DNA from: a virus
IMG/VR virus record: IMGVR_UViG_3300034158_000010
Coordinates: 1 to 64,000 of that record
Strand: one strand, 5' to 3'
DNA: 64,000 bases
Shown here: positions 23,476 to 31,517 of the stretch, piece after piece
Layout: every line of letters begins with the position of its first letter
Position numbering within the stretch: the stretch's first letter is position 1
The notes under the pieces: model-generated
Database searches by the model: none
What the model saw: only the letters and a program-made list of their open reading frames with translations
What the model was told of the DNA's origin: nothing
Made by a program: the position numbers and the translations under genes

Positions 23476-24282
23476 TTAACCTAGGAATACAAGACGGGTG
23501 TTCTGACGACCAAGCTTAGCCATCAAGCGGTACAGGTTGTTCAGGTTCAATTGGTTAGCGTGAATGTAGCGACTAACCCCGACGATAACCAGTAGATTGA
23601 AGTTCTTTTGGAACGATCTGATGTTCACCAGTTCGTTGGCCAGGATTCGACCTTCAGCTAACCACTTGGTGTCATCGTAAGCATCGTCTTCAATAGACTC
23701 GTACTGTCCGGCATTCAGAAAACGCATCGCAGCGCGGGTGTCGGTTGGGTAGAGGCGTACCACGCCTTCCTCGATCACGTCCTTCTGGTTGTTAGCCAAC
23801 TGCATCAATTGATCAAAGGATGGAATGAGGTCATCCTTACCATGTTCATCGGAATAACGGCTACCGTCGATAGCTACCATTTCATCACCGTGGTGCATAC
23901 GCAGCCAATCTACAACTTTCCATTCAGTGCCTTCAACGATGTCACCACTGATAAAGGTAGCTTCATCACGGAACTTGGTCCAAGCTGGAGCTTCGTGTCG
24001 ATTCGCTGTATTCGTAAGGTAAACACTTCGGTGGAATTTACGGGCGATCAATTTAGCGAGGGCTTCTTCCTGCGTCAGATCACGGTCTTCATTAGCAAAC
24101 TCAGTTGCATCGATGTCAGGGGTGAAGTAATGGAAAAGAGCGTCTACAGATACTCGCTCGGCATGAGACACGGGAATTGGGTCAGTGTCGATGGTGTATG
24201 TACCATGACGCCCTGCTAGGCAATACATCGGTTTGTAATCAGCTTGTGCTACAGGTGATGCTTCTTCTTTACGACTTATCAT
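23476..24282 (-). CDS. hypothetical protein
   Basis: 268 residues, acidic, soluble. The region upstream of its start (24283-24380) holds two short hairpins (TCCCA/TGGGA near 24295 and GTAGC/GCTAC at 24324-24339), perhaps in its leader. No domain recognised. Could be a virion protein given its neighbour. Confidence 0.6.
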   Translation of the reverse strand: MISRKEEASPVAQADYKPMYCLAGRHGTYTIDTDPIPVSHAERVSVDALFHYFTPDIDATEFANEDRDLTQEEALAKLIARKFHRSVYLTNTANRHEAPAWTKFRDEATFISGDIVEGTEWKVVDWLRMHHGDEMVAIDGSRYSDEHGKDDLIPSFDQLMQLANNQKDVIEEGVVRLYPTDTRAAMRFLNAGQYESIEDDAYDDTKWLAEGRILANELVNIRSFQKNFNLLVIVGVSRYIHANQLNLNNLYRLMAKLGRQNTRLVFLG

Positions 24283-24380
24283 TTCTGTATCCTATTCCCA
24301 TACTGGGATGTGGTTTCAGTTTATGTAGCGATAGTGCTACAGTTTATTATCCACATCAGTAAAGTTTGAGACGGCATAAA

Positions 24381-24410
24381 ACCCACCGTCCAGGTTAGAG
24401 GACAGTGGGT
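24381..24410 (-). terminator. terminator hairpin
   Basis: ACCCACCGTCC pairs with GGACAGTGGGT (one mismatch) and is followed on the minus strand by TTTTATGCCG. It ends the transcript of the 801-residue protein. Confidence 0.75.
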
Positions 24411-24466
24411 TCCACACGGCTTACTAGTTTTACCAAGTAAATCAAGGTGTTACATATAATTGCTAA

Positions 24467-26872
24467 TTACGCCTGATGTTTGTTAACCAACGTGAGGTAG
24501 TTAGCCAGGTCTTCCAGAATCAACTCCAGACGAACCGTTACTTGGTGTAGGCAATCGAACGGATCATTGGATACGTGGGCGTGCATACGTAGCTTGTTCA
24601 TCACCTCAACGGCTTTATCACTTTGGGAATAACCACGGTAAGGGGCATCGGTAAAGTCTGGACCATGACCATACATCTCGTAGTGACCATCTTCGGCAAT
24701 ACGGATCAGGTTAGCGGTATTGGTAATCAACTTCTTAAGAGCACCTACCTTACCAGTTGGAACTTCGTCGATCTCAACGGTAGCGGAACCTGCACGATGG
24801 GCCTCACGACTAAAGCCTTCCTCACCATCTTCCCAGTTATCCTTACCCCAGATAACGAAGTCATGAGAGTTAGAGAATACGTCGAAGTATGGCTTGGGTT
24901 CGTCCGCCTGCATTTTCTTCAATAGCTCAACGAACTCGTCTTCACGGTCAGCGTTACCATTAAATGCATCAAGCTTAGAAGCCCACTTGTTTTCCCAAGC
25001 TTCCAACTTCTGGTCGTACTTACTCAGGTCCTTGATGATCTTATCGTACGCCAGTACGTCACGCTGAAGATCAGCGATCCAATTCGGGTTATACTTACCG
25101 TTGGACAAGAAGATGGCTGTCTTAGAACCCGTCATGGTAACGGCAGGGAGAGCTGTGTCTGGACCATTAGTAAACTTAGCCGCTACGTCGATAGACGCAA
25201 TGGGTAGTTCAGCTACGATCTCAGCTTTCTTAGGACCCGAGAAAAGTTTCTTCAGTGTGTCGAAGATACCTTCATTGGAAGCCACCAGATACGTCTCACA
25301 AGCTGCCTTAAGCTCCTGAGTAGTTGGGATAGTCGGTTCGTTGAAAGCTTCAAAGCTATTAGTGGTTACGTTGGTAATGGACTTACCAATGTAGTTAACC
25401 AACGAGTCAGCGATGTTCTCAGCATTGATCCATGCAGCGTGTGTAGTGATACGTTGCTTGATCTCGGCATTCACCATGTAGGTGATCGTTGAGTATGCTT
25501 GTTCTAATCGTGAAATAGCCGCGTAAATAGGGGCATGATCTGGATTAGGAACGTGTGGTGCATGCGGAGTGGATGGACGAGGGGCGTACAAAGACTTAAC
25601 GTAAGCAGCGTTAGGTAACGACATGCTAACCCGGAGACTACCCTCGTAAGTTGTTTGGACACCGTGTACCGTGCCAATCAAATCACTGAACATACGAACT
25701 TCAACTTTAGTCAAAGCATCGCCCGTTTGTGATACGAGTTCCGTTTCCATCAACTCAGGTTCTTTCAAGTTAATGTTCAAGCGGATCATGTATGGATTGA
25801 TGCGGGCAATGGCTAGATCCAATGGCGCCGTTGAAGTCTGTCTTCCGTTCGAATACATGCTCAGGGCGTTAACCGCAATCTTTAACGCATCTTTAATCTT
25901 CAACATCTCACGAGAGTTATGTTGCGACACCGCATTAACCGCAGCCTTATAACGCTGTACGTAGCTCTGTGCTGTCTGTGGGGTGAAGTCTGGCAAAGCC
26001 CGATAGTTGACCTGACCTAGTGTATACTTCTGGCGAGACAGCCACGTAGGGTCACCGATAGTGCGACGGAGTTTATTACGTAAGTCTGGATCTTTACCAA
26101 CCAAGTGGATCTTAGTCGGGCGATTTGCAAAGAAGTCTTTAATACTCTGCCAGATACCTTCTACCGAAACTACGTCCCCAACGGGGGTATAAACGATAGC
26201 TGGATCGTTAACAATGTTTTCCAAACCGATAGCCATGAATTGACGGGCCACTGGGTCTAGACCGTCTGCGCCTGCATCGGTGATTTGTTTTTCGTACTGC
26301 TTTACGGTCTTAGACATTTTAGTCTCTCGTTGGGGTTGCTGTTCAAGGCTAACCGTATTCCGGTAAGCGTATAGTAGTTGTAGGCGTTTGTTTGCCTGTT
26401 CGTAATAGCGTTCCATACCAGGCTTAATCAGGATCACACCTTTGACGTTCTTACCAGCGTAGTCTTCACGAAGCATTCGCATGATGTAAGAATTCAAGCC
26501 CTTACCTTCTTGGGCATACTTCTTAAGGTATCCCATCGACTCAGGCGTTGTTGATTTTAAGGTATAGATGTAACGTGAACCCGTGGTGAAGTTAACAACC
26601 ATCCAGTCTGGACCGTAATCATAACTAGCCACCCCAGAGTTACCGCCAATGTTAGCATAAGCATAACCCGGACGATTGTCGTCGAGCAGTTGAGCTACCG
26701 CTGCTGGAGTAACCCCTAGTTCCTCAGCTACTTCCTCATCGGTATCTTTCCAATAAGTACTAACGGTGTTAGCTGCCTCGTCCCAGTACTTCTGTATTAC
26801 ATCTAGTGCATCCTCTATGGATACTTTCAGTGGGTATTCTACCCTCTGGATTAATCGGTCAAGGCTGGTCAT
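24467..26872 (-). CDS. head-type virion protein with KTSC domain and two processing-like modules
   Basis: 801 residues. Residues about 78-140 match the KTSC domain (VVNFTTGSRYIYTLKS, YAQEGKGLNSYI). Met 186 (26317) opens MSKTVKQYEKQITDAG and could be the start of a separate protein. Two modules follow: GDVVSVEGIWQSIKDFF (about 233-248) and YLVASNEGIFDTLKKLF (about 528-544). Both have small-x-Glu before Gly-Ile-aromatic and an amphipathic helix. phiKZ-type head proteases cut after S/A/G-x-Glu, so these could be cleavage sites of an internal head protein. Similar downstream patterns suggest an internal duplication. Confidence 0.6.
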   Translation of the reverse strand: MTSLDRLIQRVEYPLKVSIEDALDVIQKYWDEAANTVSTYWKDTDEEVAEELGVTPAAVAQLLDDNRPGYAYANIGGNSGVASYDYGPDWMVVNFTTGSRYIYTLKSTTPESMGYLKKYAQEGKGLNSYIMRMLREDYAGKNVKGVILIKPGMERYYEQANKRLQLLYAYRNTVSLEQQPQRETKMSKTVKQYEKQITDAGADGLDPVARQFMAIGLENIVNDPAIVYTPVGDVVSVEGIWQSIKDFFANRPTKIHLVGKDPDLRNKLRRTIGDPTWLSRQKYTLGQVNYRALPDFTPQTAQSYVQRYKAAVNAVSQHNSREMLKIKDALKIAVNALSMYSNGRQTSTAPLDLAIARINPYMIRLNINLKEPELMETELVSQTGDALTKVEVRMFSDLIGTVHGVQTTYEGSLRVSMSLPNAAYVKSLYAPRPSTPHAPHVPNPDHAPIYAAISRLEQAYSTITYMVNAEIKQRITTHAAWINAENIADSLVNYIGKSITNVTTNSFEAFNEPTIPTTQELKAACETYLVASNEGIFDTLKKLFSGPKKAEIVAELPIASIDVAAKFTNGPDTALPAVTMTGSKTAIFLSNGKYNPNWIADLQRDVLAYDKIIKDLSKYDQKLEAWENKWASKLDAFNGNADREDEFVELLKKMQADEPKPYFDVFSNSHDFVIWGKDNWEDGEEGFSREAHRAGSATVEIDEVPTGKVGALKKLITNTANLIRIAEDGHYEMYGHGPDFTDAPYRGYSQSDKAVEVMNKLRMHAHVSNDPFDCLHQVTVRLELILEDLANYLTLVNKHQA

Positions 26873-26929
26873 CTCAGCTCCATATATTTACTAGTATATG
26901 ATTAAGGGGAGGGTATACTTAACGGCATA

Positions 26930-26955
26930 AAAGCCCTAGCTACGGCTAGGGCTTT
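26930..26955 (-). terminator. terminator hairpin
   Basis: AAGCCCTAGC/GCTAGGGCTT, 10 bp around TACG, followed on the minus strand by TTATGCCG. It follows the small gene at 26964-27191. Confidence 0.8.
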
Positions 26956-26963
26956 ATATCGCT

Positions 26964-27191
26964 TTACGCAGCTTCTTCGATGCGGTTCATCTTAACGATT
27001 ACCTTCTCACCGTTATGTAGCTTAGCGACAATCGTGGTATGGTCCTGCATCAGAGCTGGTCGAACACCGATGACCGACTTAACATCTGGATGACTATTCT
27101 TAACTTCTTTAAGTAGTCCTGCCCAAGTCAGGTTGGCATTACCCATTGCGGTCAAAATGTTACCGGCGATAGTTTTATTCAAGTTTTTCAT
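26964..27191 (-). CDS. hypothetical small protein
   Basis: 75 residues, basic, with strands in the second half (TTIVAKLHNGEKVIVKMNRI). The upstream AGGATACAAAAA supplies a ribosome site. Could be a small nucleic-acid-binding protein; not assigned. Confidence 0.6.
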   Translation of the reverse strand: MKNLNKTIAGNILTAMGNANLTWAGLLKEVKNSHPDVKSVIGVRPALMQDHTTIVAKLHNGEKVIVKMNRIEEAA

Positions 27192-27225
27192 TTTTTGTAT
27201 CCTAATTAGTCAAAGGGGAAATAAA

Positions 27226-27245
27226 GTCCTACCCGAAGGTAGGAC
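27226..27245 (-). terminator. terminator hairpin
   Basis: GTCCTACC/GGTAGGAC with CGAA loop, followed on the minus strand by TTTATTTCCCC. It lies about 115 bases after the ribonucleotide reductase beta stop; the stretch between shows no credible gene. Confidence 0.7.
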
Positions 27246-27360
27246 TCCATACACAAACCAACACTAAAGGAGAAACCACATCATGCAACCCACCAAGTCG
27301 CACATCATGGAGTAACTTCGGCAATCAGACTCAGTTACATACTATTACTTAAATGTATGC

Positions 27361-28521
27361 TTAAGCCAGATCGAAGTCGAAGGTCTCATCTTCACGGGAA
27401 GTGTCTACAGCGTTTACCATGTACTGGTTGTTGTCAACTTCTTGAGGGCTGGTTTGGTTAGCCGCAAGGTCGAGGTACTCAGTCATGTAAGGGAGTGGGT
27501 TCTTCTCAGGGAATTCCAGAGGGAAGCCGGTGACCAGTTCGAACTGTGCACGCATCTCATCAGTGATGTGATCCTTAGCACCAGTGAAGGTACCAGCAGC
27601 GTTACCGTTGAACAAGACCCATTGGATCATCTTCTTAACAGTTACACCTGGTAGTTCACGACCTTCGGAGAACAGGTAGGTCAACCAATTGACTTCCGTC
27701 ATGATGATTTCCCAGAACAGCTCTACACCTTCAGCCATGGTGTCTTTATAAGCTTGCTGACCACGTGGGGTTTTCAGCATTGCCTTGATGACTTCCTGAC
27801 CGAACTGAGCGTGTACTTCGAACTCATCGATAGCGATCTTCTGAACGCCCATCGCGATTGGTTGGAACCGACCCATCTTACCGAAGGCGAAGGTTACAGC
27901 AAACGATGCCATGAACTGAATACGCTCAAGGTAGTAGAGCGCCAGCAAGAACTTGAAGATCTTGTTGTACAGGTCTTGGTCGTTAGGGATCGTACCGCAA
28001 GCATAAGCATGTGATGCGTCGTGTGCTTCACCCATTACCTTGGCTACGGCCAGCATACGTTCTTGCGCTTCTTGCACCTTCAGGATTTCATCGAGGATGA
28101 CCTGCGGGTTCTTGAAGGAGTTACGCACGATCTCGGAGTAGGTAAGAGCGTGAAGGTTCTCGTTGGAGTTGATCAGTACGTAACCTGCCCAGACGCGGGA
28201 GTCTGTGATTACTGGACCCAAGATGTTAACGATAGCACGAGATGCGGTAGCGTCAGCTTCCCACTGCCATGCCAAGGTCTTAACCATCATGTCGTAGTCA
28301 CTACGGGTAGCGGTCTCGAATTCATGCAGGCAGTCACCATACGGGAATTCGTTCTCGTCCCAGTCCATCATCTTCAAGCGTTTGTACAGGTTGAACAAAA
28401 CCGGGTGGTGGTTGTTAATCGAATCGAACAGACCGGGTTCTTGACCGAGGATGATCTCGTTAGAATCGTAGTCAGTTTTTTGGTTGTTAAAGATCTTGAT
28501 CGGGAGGTCAACAGTGGACAT
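27361..28521 (-). CDS. nrdB: ribonucleotide reductase class I beta subunit
   Basis: 386 residues. Makes and holds the tyrosyl radical used by the alpha subunit to reduce ribonucleotides. Visible iron ligands and radical site: Asp in WQWEAD, ENLHALTY (Glu, His, and the radical Tyr four residues on), and Glu in YYLERIQFMASFAV. The last ligand helix reads IAIDEFEVHAQ; the usual E-x2-H spacing is not exact there. The acidic C-terminus (DETFDFDLA) fits the peptide that docks on the alpha subunit. The ATG overlaps the upstream stop by one base. The alpha gene lies 3 kb away, beyond a plus-strand early cluster. Confidence 0.95.
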   Translation of the reverse strand: MSTVDLPIKIFNNQKTDYDSNEIILGQEPGLFDSINNHHPVLFNLYKRLKMMDWDENEFPYGDCLHEFETATRSDYDMMVKTLAWQWEADATASRAIVNILGPVITDSRVWAGYVLINSNENLHALTYSEIVRNSFKNPQVILDEILKVQEAQERMLAVAKVMGEAHDASHAYACGTIPNDQDLYNKIFKFLLALYYLERIQFMASFAVTFAFGKMGRFQPIAMGVQKIAIDEFEVHAQFGQEVIKAMLKTPRGQQAYKDTMAEGVELFWEIIMTEVNWLTYLFSEGRELPGVTVKKMIQWVLFNGNAAGTFTGAKDHITDEMRAQFELVTGFPLEFPEKNPLPYMTEYLDLAANQTSPQEVDNNQYMVNAVDTSREDETFDFDLA

Positions 28522-28976
28522 TATTCGGCGCTCGCTTGCTCAGTTTTGAAAGATTCGTTTGCATAGTAGTCAACCATACTCACACGTGAAATGTGTTTAA
28601 TGGTTTTACCGTTAGCTAAGGTTTGATCGTGCTCGGTGTCGACACAGAAAAGAGAGTACCATTCTTCGTGTACCTCAAGTTCTGTTAGGTCAGTGCAATC
28701 GTAACCCTCAGGACCTTGGCTTGGTCTACCCGGCTTAGGTAGGTATTCGGCAAGTCCGCAGATGGCACTACCATGGAATCGCAACCGGTGATGTCTGGTC
28801 GGATTGAAGGTGAATTCTTTTGTATCGGCTGGGTTCCACAACATCAGGTGGTTAGCCGCTTCAGTAGATTCCAGATAATAGTTACGGGTACCGATCATGA
28901 TGCCAACAGCATGACCATGTTCATTAACCCAGCGAACACAACCGGGACCGTCTTCAACCTGTTTAATGTGTGCCAT
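28521..28976 (-). CDS. hypothetical protein coupled to nrdB
   Basis: 151 residues, His-rich centre (PTRHHRLRFHGSAICGL). AAAGGTAATTCA precedes the start. Its TAA shares a base with the nrdB ATG, so both are made from one message. No domain recognised. Confidence 0.6.
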   Translation of the reverse strand: MAHIKQVEDGPGCVRWVNEHGHAVGIMIGTRNYYLESTEAANHLMLWNPADTKEFTFNPTRHHRLRFHGSAICGLAEYLPKPGRPSQGPEGYDCTDLTELEVHEEWYSLFCVDTEHDQTLANGKTIKHISRVSMVDYYANESFKTEQASAE

Positions 28977-29040
28977 TGAATTACCTTTGCGTGAGTTGTG
29001 GTTTTGTCTGTACTAGATCTTGCTATGCGGTATTCTTTTA

Positions 29041-29077
29041 TTAGAACCTGTTTAAAGCCTATATTACATTTGTGAAT
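29041..29077 (+). promoter_or_regulatory. early-type promoter, class I
   Basis: TTAGAA, four bases, TTTAAAGCC, TATATTAC (29060-29067), four bases, GTGAAT. The best match to the window's consensus. 28 bases before the ATG at 29096. Confidence 0.88.
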
Positions 29078-29095
29078 TAACTAAGAGTAATAACC

Positions 29096-29482
29096 ATGAA
29101 ACGTCTTGATCTGGAACTGATTACCCGTAACTCGTTCAACAGTCAACGCAGCTATGAGGCTGCCATTTATGCCGCCCAAACCATCAACATGCTGCGCCAG
29201 TTTTCTAAGCAGGGTTATCTTATCCTGAACTACGAGAACGTTGTAAAGCTGGATGCTAAGATCGTTCTGGATGACGATGGCCAATTCCAGTTCATCGTGA
29301 TCAGTGACCATGAGAAAGCCAACGTGATGCTGGTTGGTGATGAGTCTGTTACCTGCGCTGGTAAACGCGGTGAGCCGGATAGCGAAAAGATTTACTGCAC
29401 CAAGAAGACCATTCGTGAGTTCTTCAAACTGTGGCGAGTATGTCAGATCACCAATGTACTTAAAGCAGTCGACATCGCTTAA
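29096..29482 (+). CDS. early hypothetical protein
   Basis: 128 residues directly behind an early promoter. Helical N-terminus, central strands, basic C-terminus. Function unknown; the position suggests an early host-takeover role. Confidence 0.65.
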   Translation: MKRLDLELITRNSFNSQRSYEAAIYAAQTINMLRQFSKQGYLILNYENVVKLDAKIVLDDDGQFQFIVISDHEKANVMLVGDESVTCAGKRGEPDSEKIYCTKKTIREFFKLWRVCQITNVLKAVDIA

Positions 29483-29509
29483 CCCAAACCCAAATCAAGG
29501 AGTATCCCC

Positions 29510-30040
29510 ATGTCTCACATGAAAGGCTGTGATGTTGTAGTGCTGGAAGATTCGGACAAGGTCGATACTAACCCGACCAACGCCGAGATCATTATCGACC
29601 AGGAGTCGATCAATCGTCGTGTCCCTGCGTGCTTTCAGGCTTTACTGTCTGAAGCCCACAAAGACGTGGTCGTTGAAGATATTGAAGATCGCCTGCGTTC
29701 GGGTAACTTCAATGCTGACCTCGATGGTGATACCCCACCACCGATGTTTGAATTCTTTGCTGGTCGTCTGGCTGCGCTGTTGGAAAAACGTCGCATCAAA
29801 CTGTCCACTGAGAAAATGGTCTGGTTCACCCTGCGTACCGAACCTAATGGTGACGTATACCTCAACTGGCCAATCAGTGCATACATGCCTGTCAGCGCCG
29901 GTGGTATCTATCATGATCAGAAGGTACAACGTGCCTGCACTCGACTGAAAGGTCGTGCACATATCAAAGGTATCCGGGTCACTGGCTCCGTCAAACCATC
30001 GGCAATCCCGATGTACTTTGAATGGGTCGACACCGAATAA
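29510..30040 (+). CDS. early hypothetical protein
   Basis: 176 residues, preceded by CAAGGAGTATCCCC. Mixed alpha/beta, no recognised motif. It is followed by a second promoter only a few bases after its stop. Confidence 0.65.
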   Translation: MSHMKGCDVVVLEDSDKVDTNPTNAEIIIDQESINRRVPACFQALLSEAHKDVVVEDIEDRLRSGNFNADLDGDTPPPMFEFFAGRLAALLEKRRIKLSTEKMVWFTLRTEPNGDVYLNWPISAYMPVSAGGIYHDQKVQRACTRLKGRAHIKGIRVTGSVKPSAIPMYFEWVDTE

Positions 30041-30042
30041 CA

Positions 30043-30079
30043 TTAGAACCGTTTTAAACGCTATATTACATTTGCGAAT
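30043..30079 (+). promoter_or_regulatory. early-type promoter, class I
   Basis: TTAGAA, four bases, TTTAAACGC, TATATTAC (30062-30069), four bases, GCGAAT. It begins 3 bases after a stop codon with no terminator before it, so it boosts expression inside an operon. 36 bases before the next ATG. Confidence 0.85.
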
Positions 30080-30105
30080 AAACTAACTAGATGGAGTTAC
30101 ACCTC

Positions 30106-30447
30106 ATGGAACACTGCGAAGTTAAAGACCAAATCCAAGTCGCTCTGCTGGCCGTTACCTCTGAACTGTTCGGACGGTTGTGGGTTGAGTTTGGCGACCA
30201 TGGTATTCCATCGATGAACATCTGGGAAGAGTCGAAAGCGATCGAAGTACAGCATGAAGAAGGCGTGTACAACATCCACATCCGTGTGGGTGAAAGCCAG
30301 ATCGAAATGGTCTGGTCTGAAGAAATGAAATACGTCGCTGGTAAAGACGGTATTAAGTCTTATGACTTTGGTACCGCTACTCGTGACGAACTGTCCCAGG
30401 CCGGTAGTCTGGTAATGATGTACTTTGCTCAATGCATGTCTCTCTAA
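30106..30447 (+). CDS. early hypothetical protein
   Basis: 113 residues. Start set at 30106 because GGAG lies 9 bases upstream; the ATG at 30091 has no such site. Acidic; a central strand pattern (EEGVYNIHIRVGESQIEMVW). Function unknown. Confidence 0.6.
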   Translation: MEHCEVKDQIQVALLAVTSELFGRLWVEFGDHGIPSMNIWEESKAIEVQHEEGVYNIHIRVGESQIEMVWSEEMKYVAGKDGIKSYDFGTATRDELSQAGSLVMMYFAQCMSL

Positions 30448-30457
30448 GGAATCTGTA

Positions 30458-30967
30458 ATGTCTGATCTTACTCGCTTGTACGAAATCCAACACGACATCG
30501 GTGTCATCGTAAGCAATGGCATCAATGCTCACATGGGTACCGATAAAGAGCGTGAGTTCATGAACCTGTGCATGGACGCAGGTTTGGCTGTAGTTCGTAA
30601 ACTGCGCGATCTGGTTGATGTCGGTTTGACTTTCGATATCTGGAAGACCTACTACATCAACGAGTCCATCAATAACGAATTGATGGATCGCCTGGACAAC
30701 GCCGACGGTGACCTGAAGAAACTGCACGCTGAAGTAGCTGCAATGGATTTGACCGAGTACTACGAGACTGACGTGGTTCCACACGCTACCCTCGAAGCAC
30801 TGAACGCTCAGGTTGAACAACTGGTTGAGAATCATGCGATGCTGCGTGAGATCTGGGCCGAGGAAGATGAAGAAGGCGAACTGGTTGAAGTTCGTGATCC
30901 GAATACACCTACCCTCGATCCAGAAATGCGTGTGCACTTCGATTCGACACTCGTCAAAAAAGATTGA
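30458..30967 (+). CDS. early hypothetical protein, paralogue of the next gene
   Basis: 169 residues from the ATG at 30458 (TAAGGAATCTGTA upstream). Helix-rich and acidic. DLTEYYETDVVPHATLEAL near residue 107 is matched by AHAYYEADVLPIMSTPISIL in the next gene, so the two are probably diverged copies. Confidence 0.65.
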   Translation: MSDLTRLYEIQHDIGVIVSNGINAHMGTDKEREFMNLCMDAGLAVVRKLRDLVDVGLTFDIWKTYYINESINNELMDRLDNADGDLKKLHAEVAAMDLTEYYETDVVPHATLEALNAQVEQLVENHAMLREIWAEEDEEGELVEVRDPNTPTLDPEMRVHFDSTLVKKD

Positions 30968-31032
30968 CCCGTAACATCAAACCCTTTACTATGGTTTCAC
31001 CAAATCAAATAACCCCCTAGGAGTAATACCCC

Positions 31033-31461
31033 ATGTTCGATATCAAATTGTCCAACGTTGCTGGCTATGCTGAAATCCAACGTGCCGTCATCGCCAAGGC
31101 GTATGACCAAGCACAGGTAGCAGCGATGAACCACGATCTGGTTTACATGGAGGCACTGCGTGCTGACACCGTAACTGGTCTGAACTTCACCATCGAGTGC
31201 ATCGAGAAGAAGTACGACTACTACACCTGGTTCGCTGGTAGCAACTACATCAGCCGTACCAGTAAAGTAGCTGCGCTGGATACCAGCGGCGAGTTGCTCG
31301 CTATCTTCAATCGCATGGAAAGCCTGGACGCTCACGCTTACTACGAAGCTGACGTTCTGCCGATCATGTCCACACCGATCAGCATCCTGCTGCAAGGTCG
31401 TGCCGAGATCCTGGAAGTACTGGATCAAGCGATCGAGGAAATGCGCAAGCTGCGTAAGTAA
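31033..31461 (+). CDS. early hypothetical protein, paralogue of the previous gene
   Basis: 142 residues, TAGGAGTAATACCCC upstream. Helical with the YYEADVLP segment shared with the 30458 product and a coiled-coil-like end (EILEVLDQAIEEMRKLRK). Ends just before a terminator. Confidence 0.65.
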   Translation: MFDIKLSNVAGYAEIQRAVIAKAYDQAQVAAMNHDLVYMEALRADTVTGLNFTIECIEKKYDYYTWFAGSNYISRTSKVAALDTSGELLAIFNRMESLDAHAYYEADVLPIMSTPISILLQGRAEILEVLDQAIEEMRKLRK

Positions 31462-31469
31462 CGGCATAA

Positions 31470-31512
31470 AGCCCCTACCATTACGGTAGGGGCTCTAAGC
31501 TTTTCTTTTTTG
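31470..31512. terminator. bidirectional terminator
   Basis: AGCCCCTACC/GGTAGGGGCT, 10 bp around ATTAC (31470-31494), with CTTTTCTTTTTT on the plus side and TTTATGCCG on the minus side. It separates the early cluster from nrdA. Confidence 0.85.
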
Positions 31513-31517
31513 TTACT

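Noticed and set aside
27281-27315. A ten-codon frame behind AAAGGAG downstream of nrdB
   Set aside because: Ribosome site is good, but nine residues cannot be supported as a gene without conservation; no attenuator structure is seen around it.
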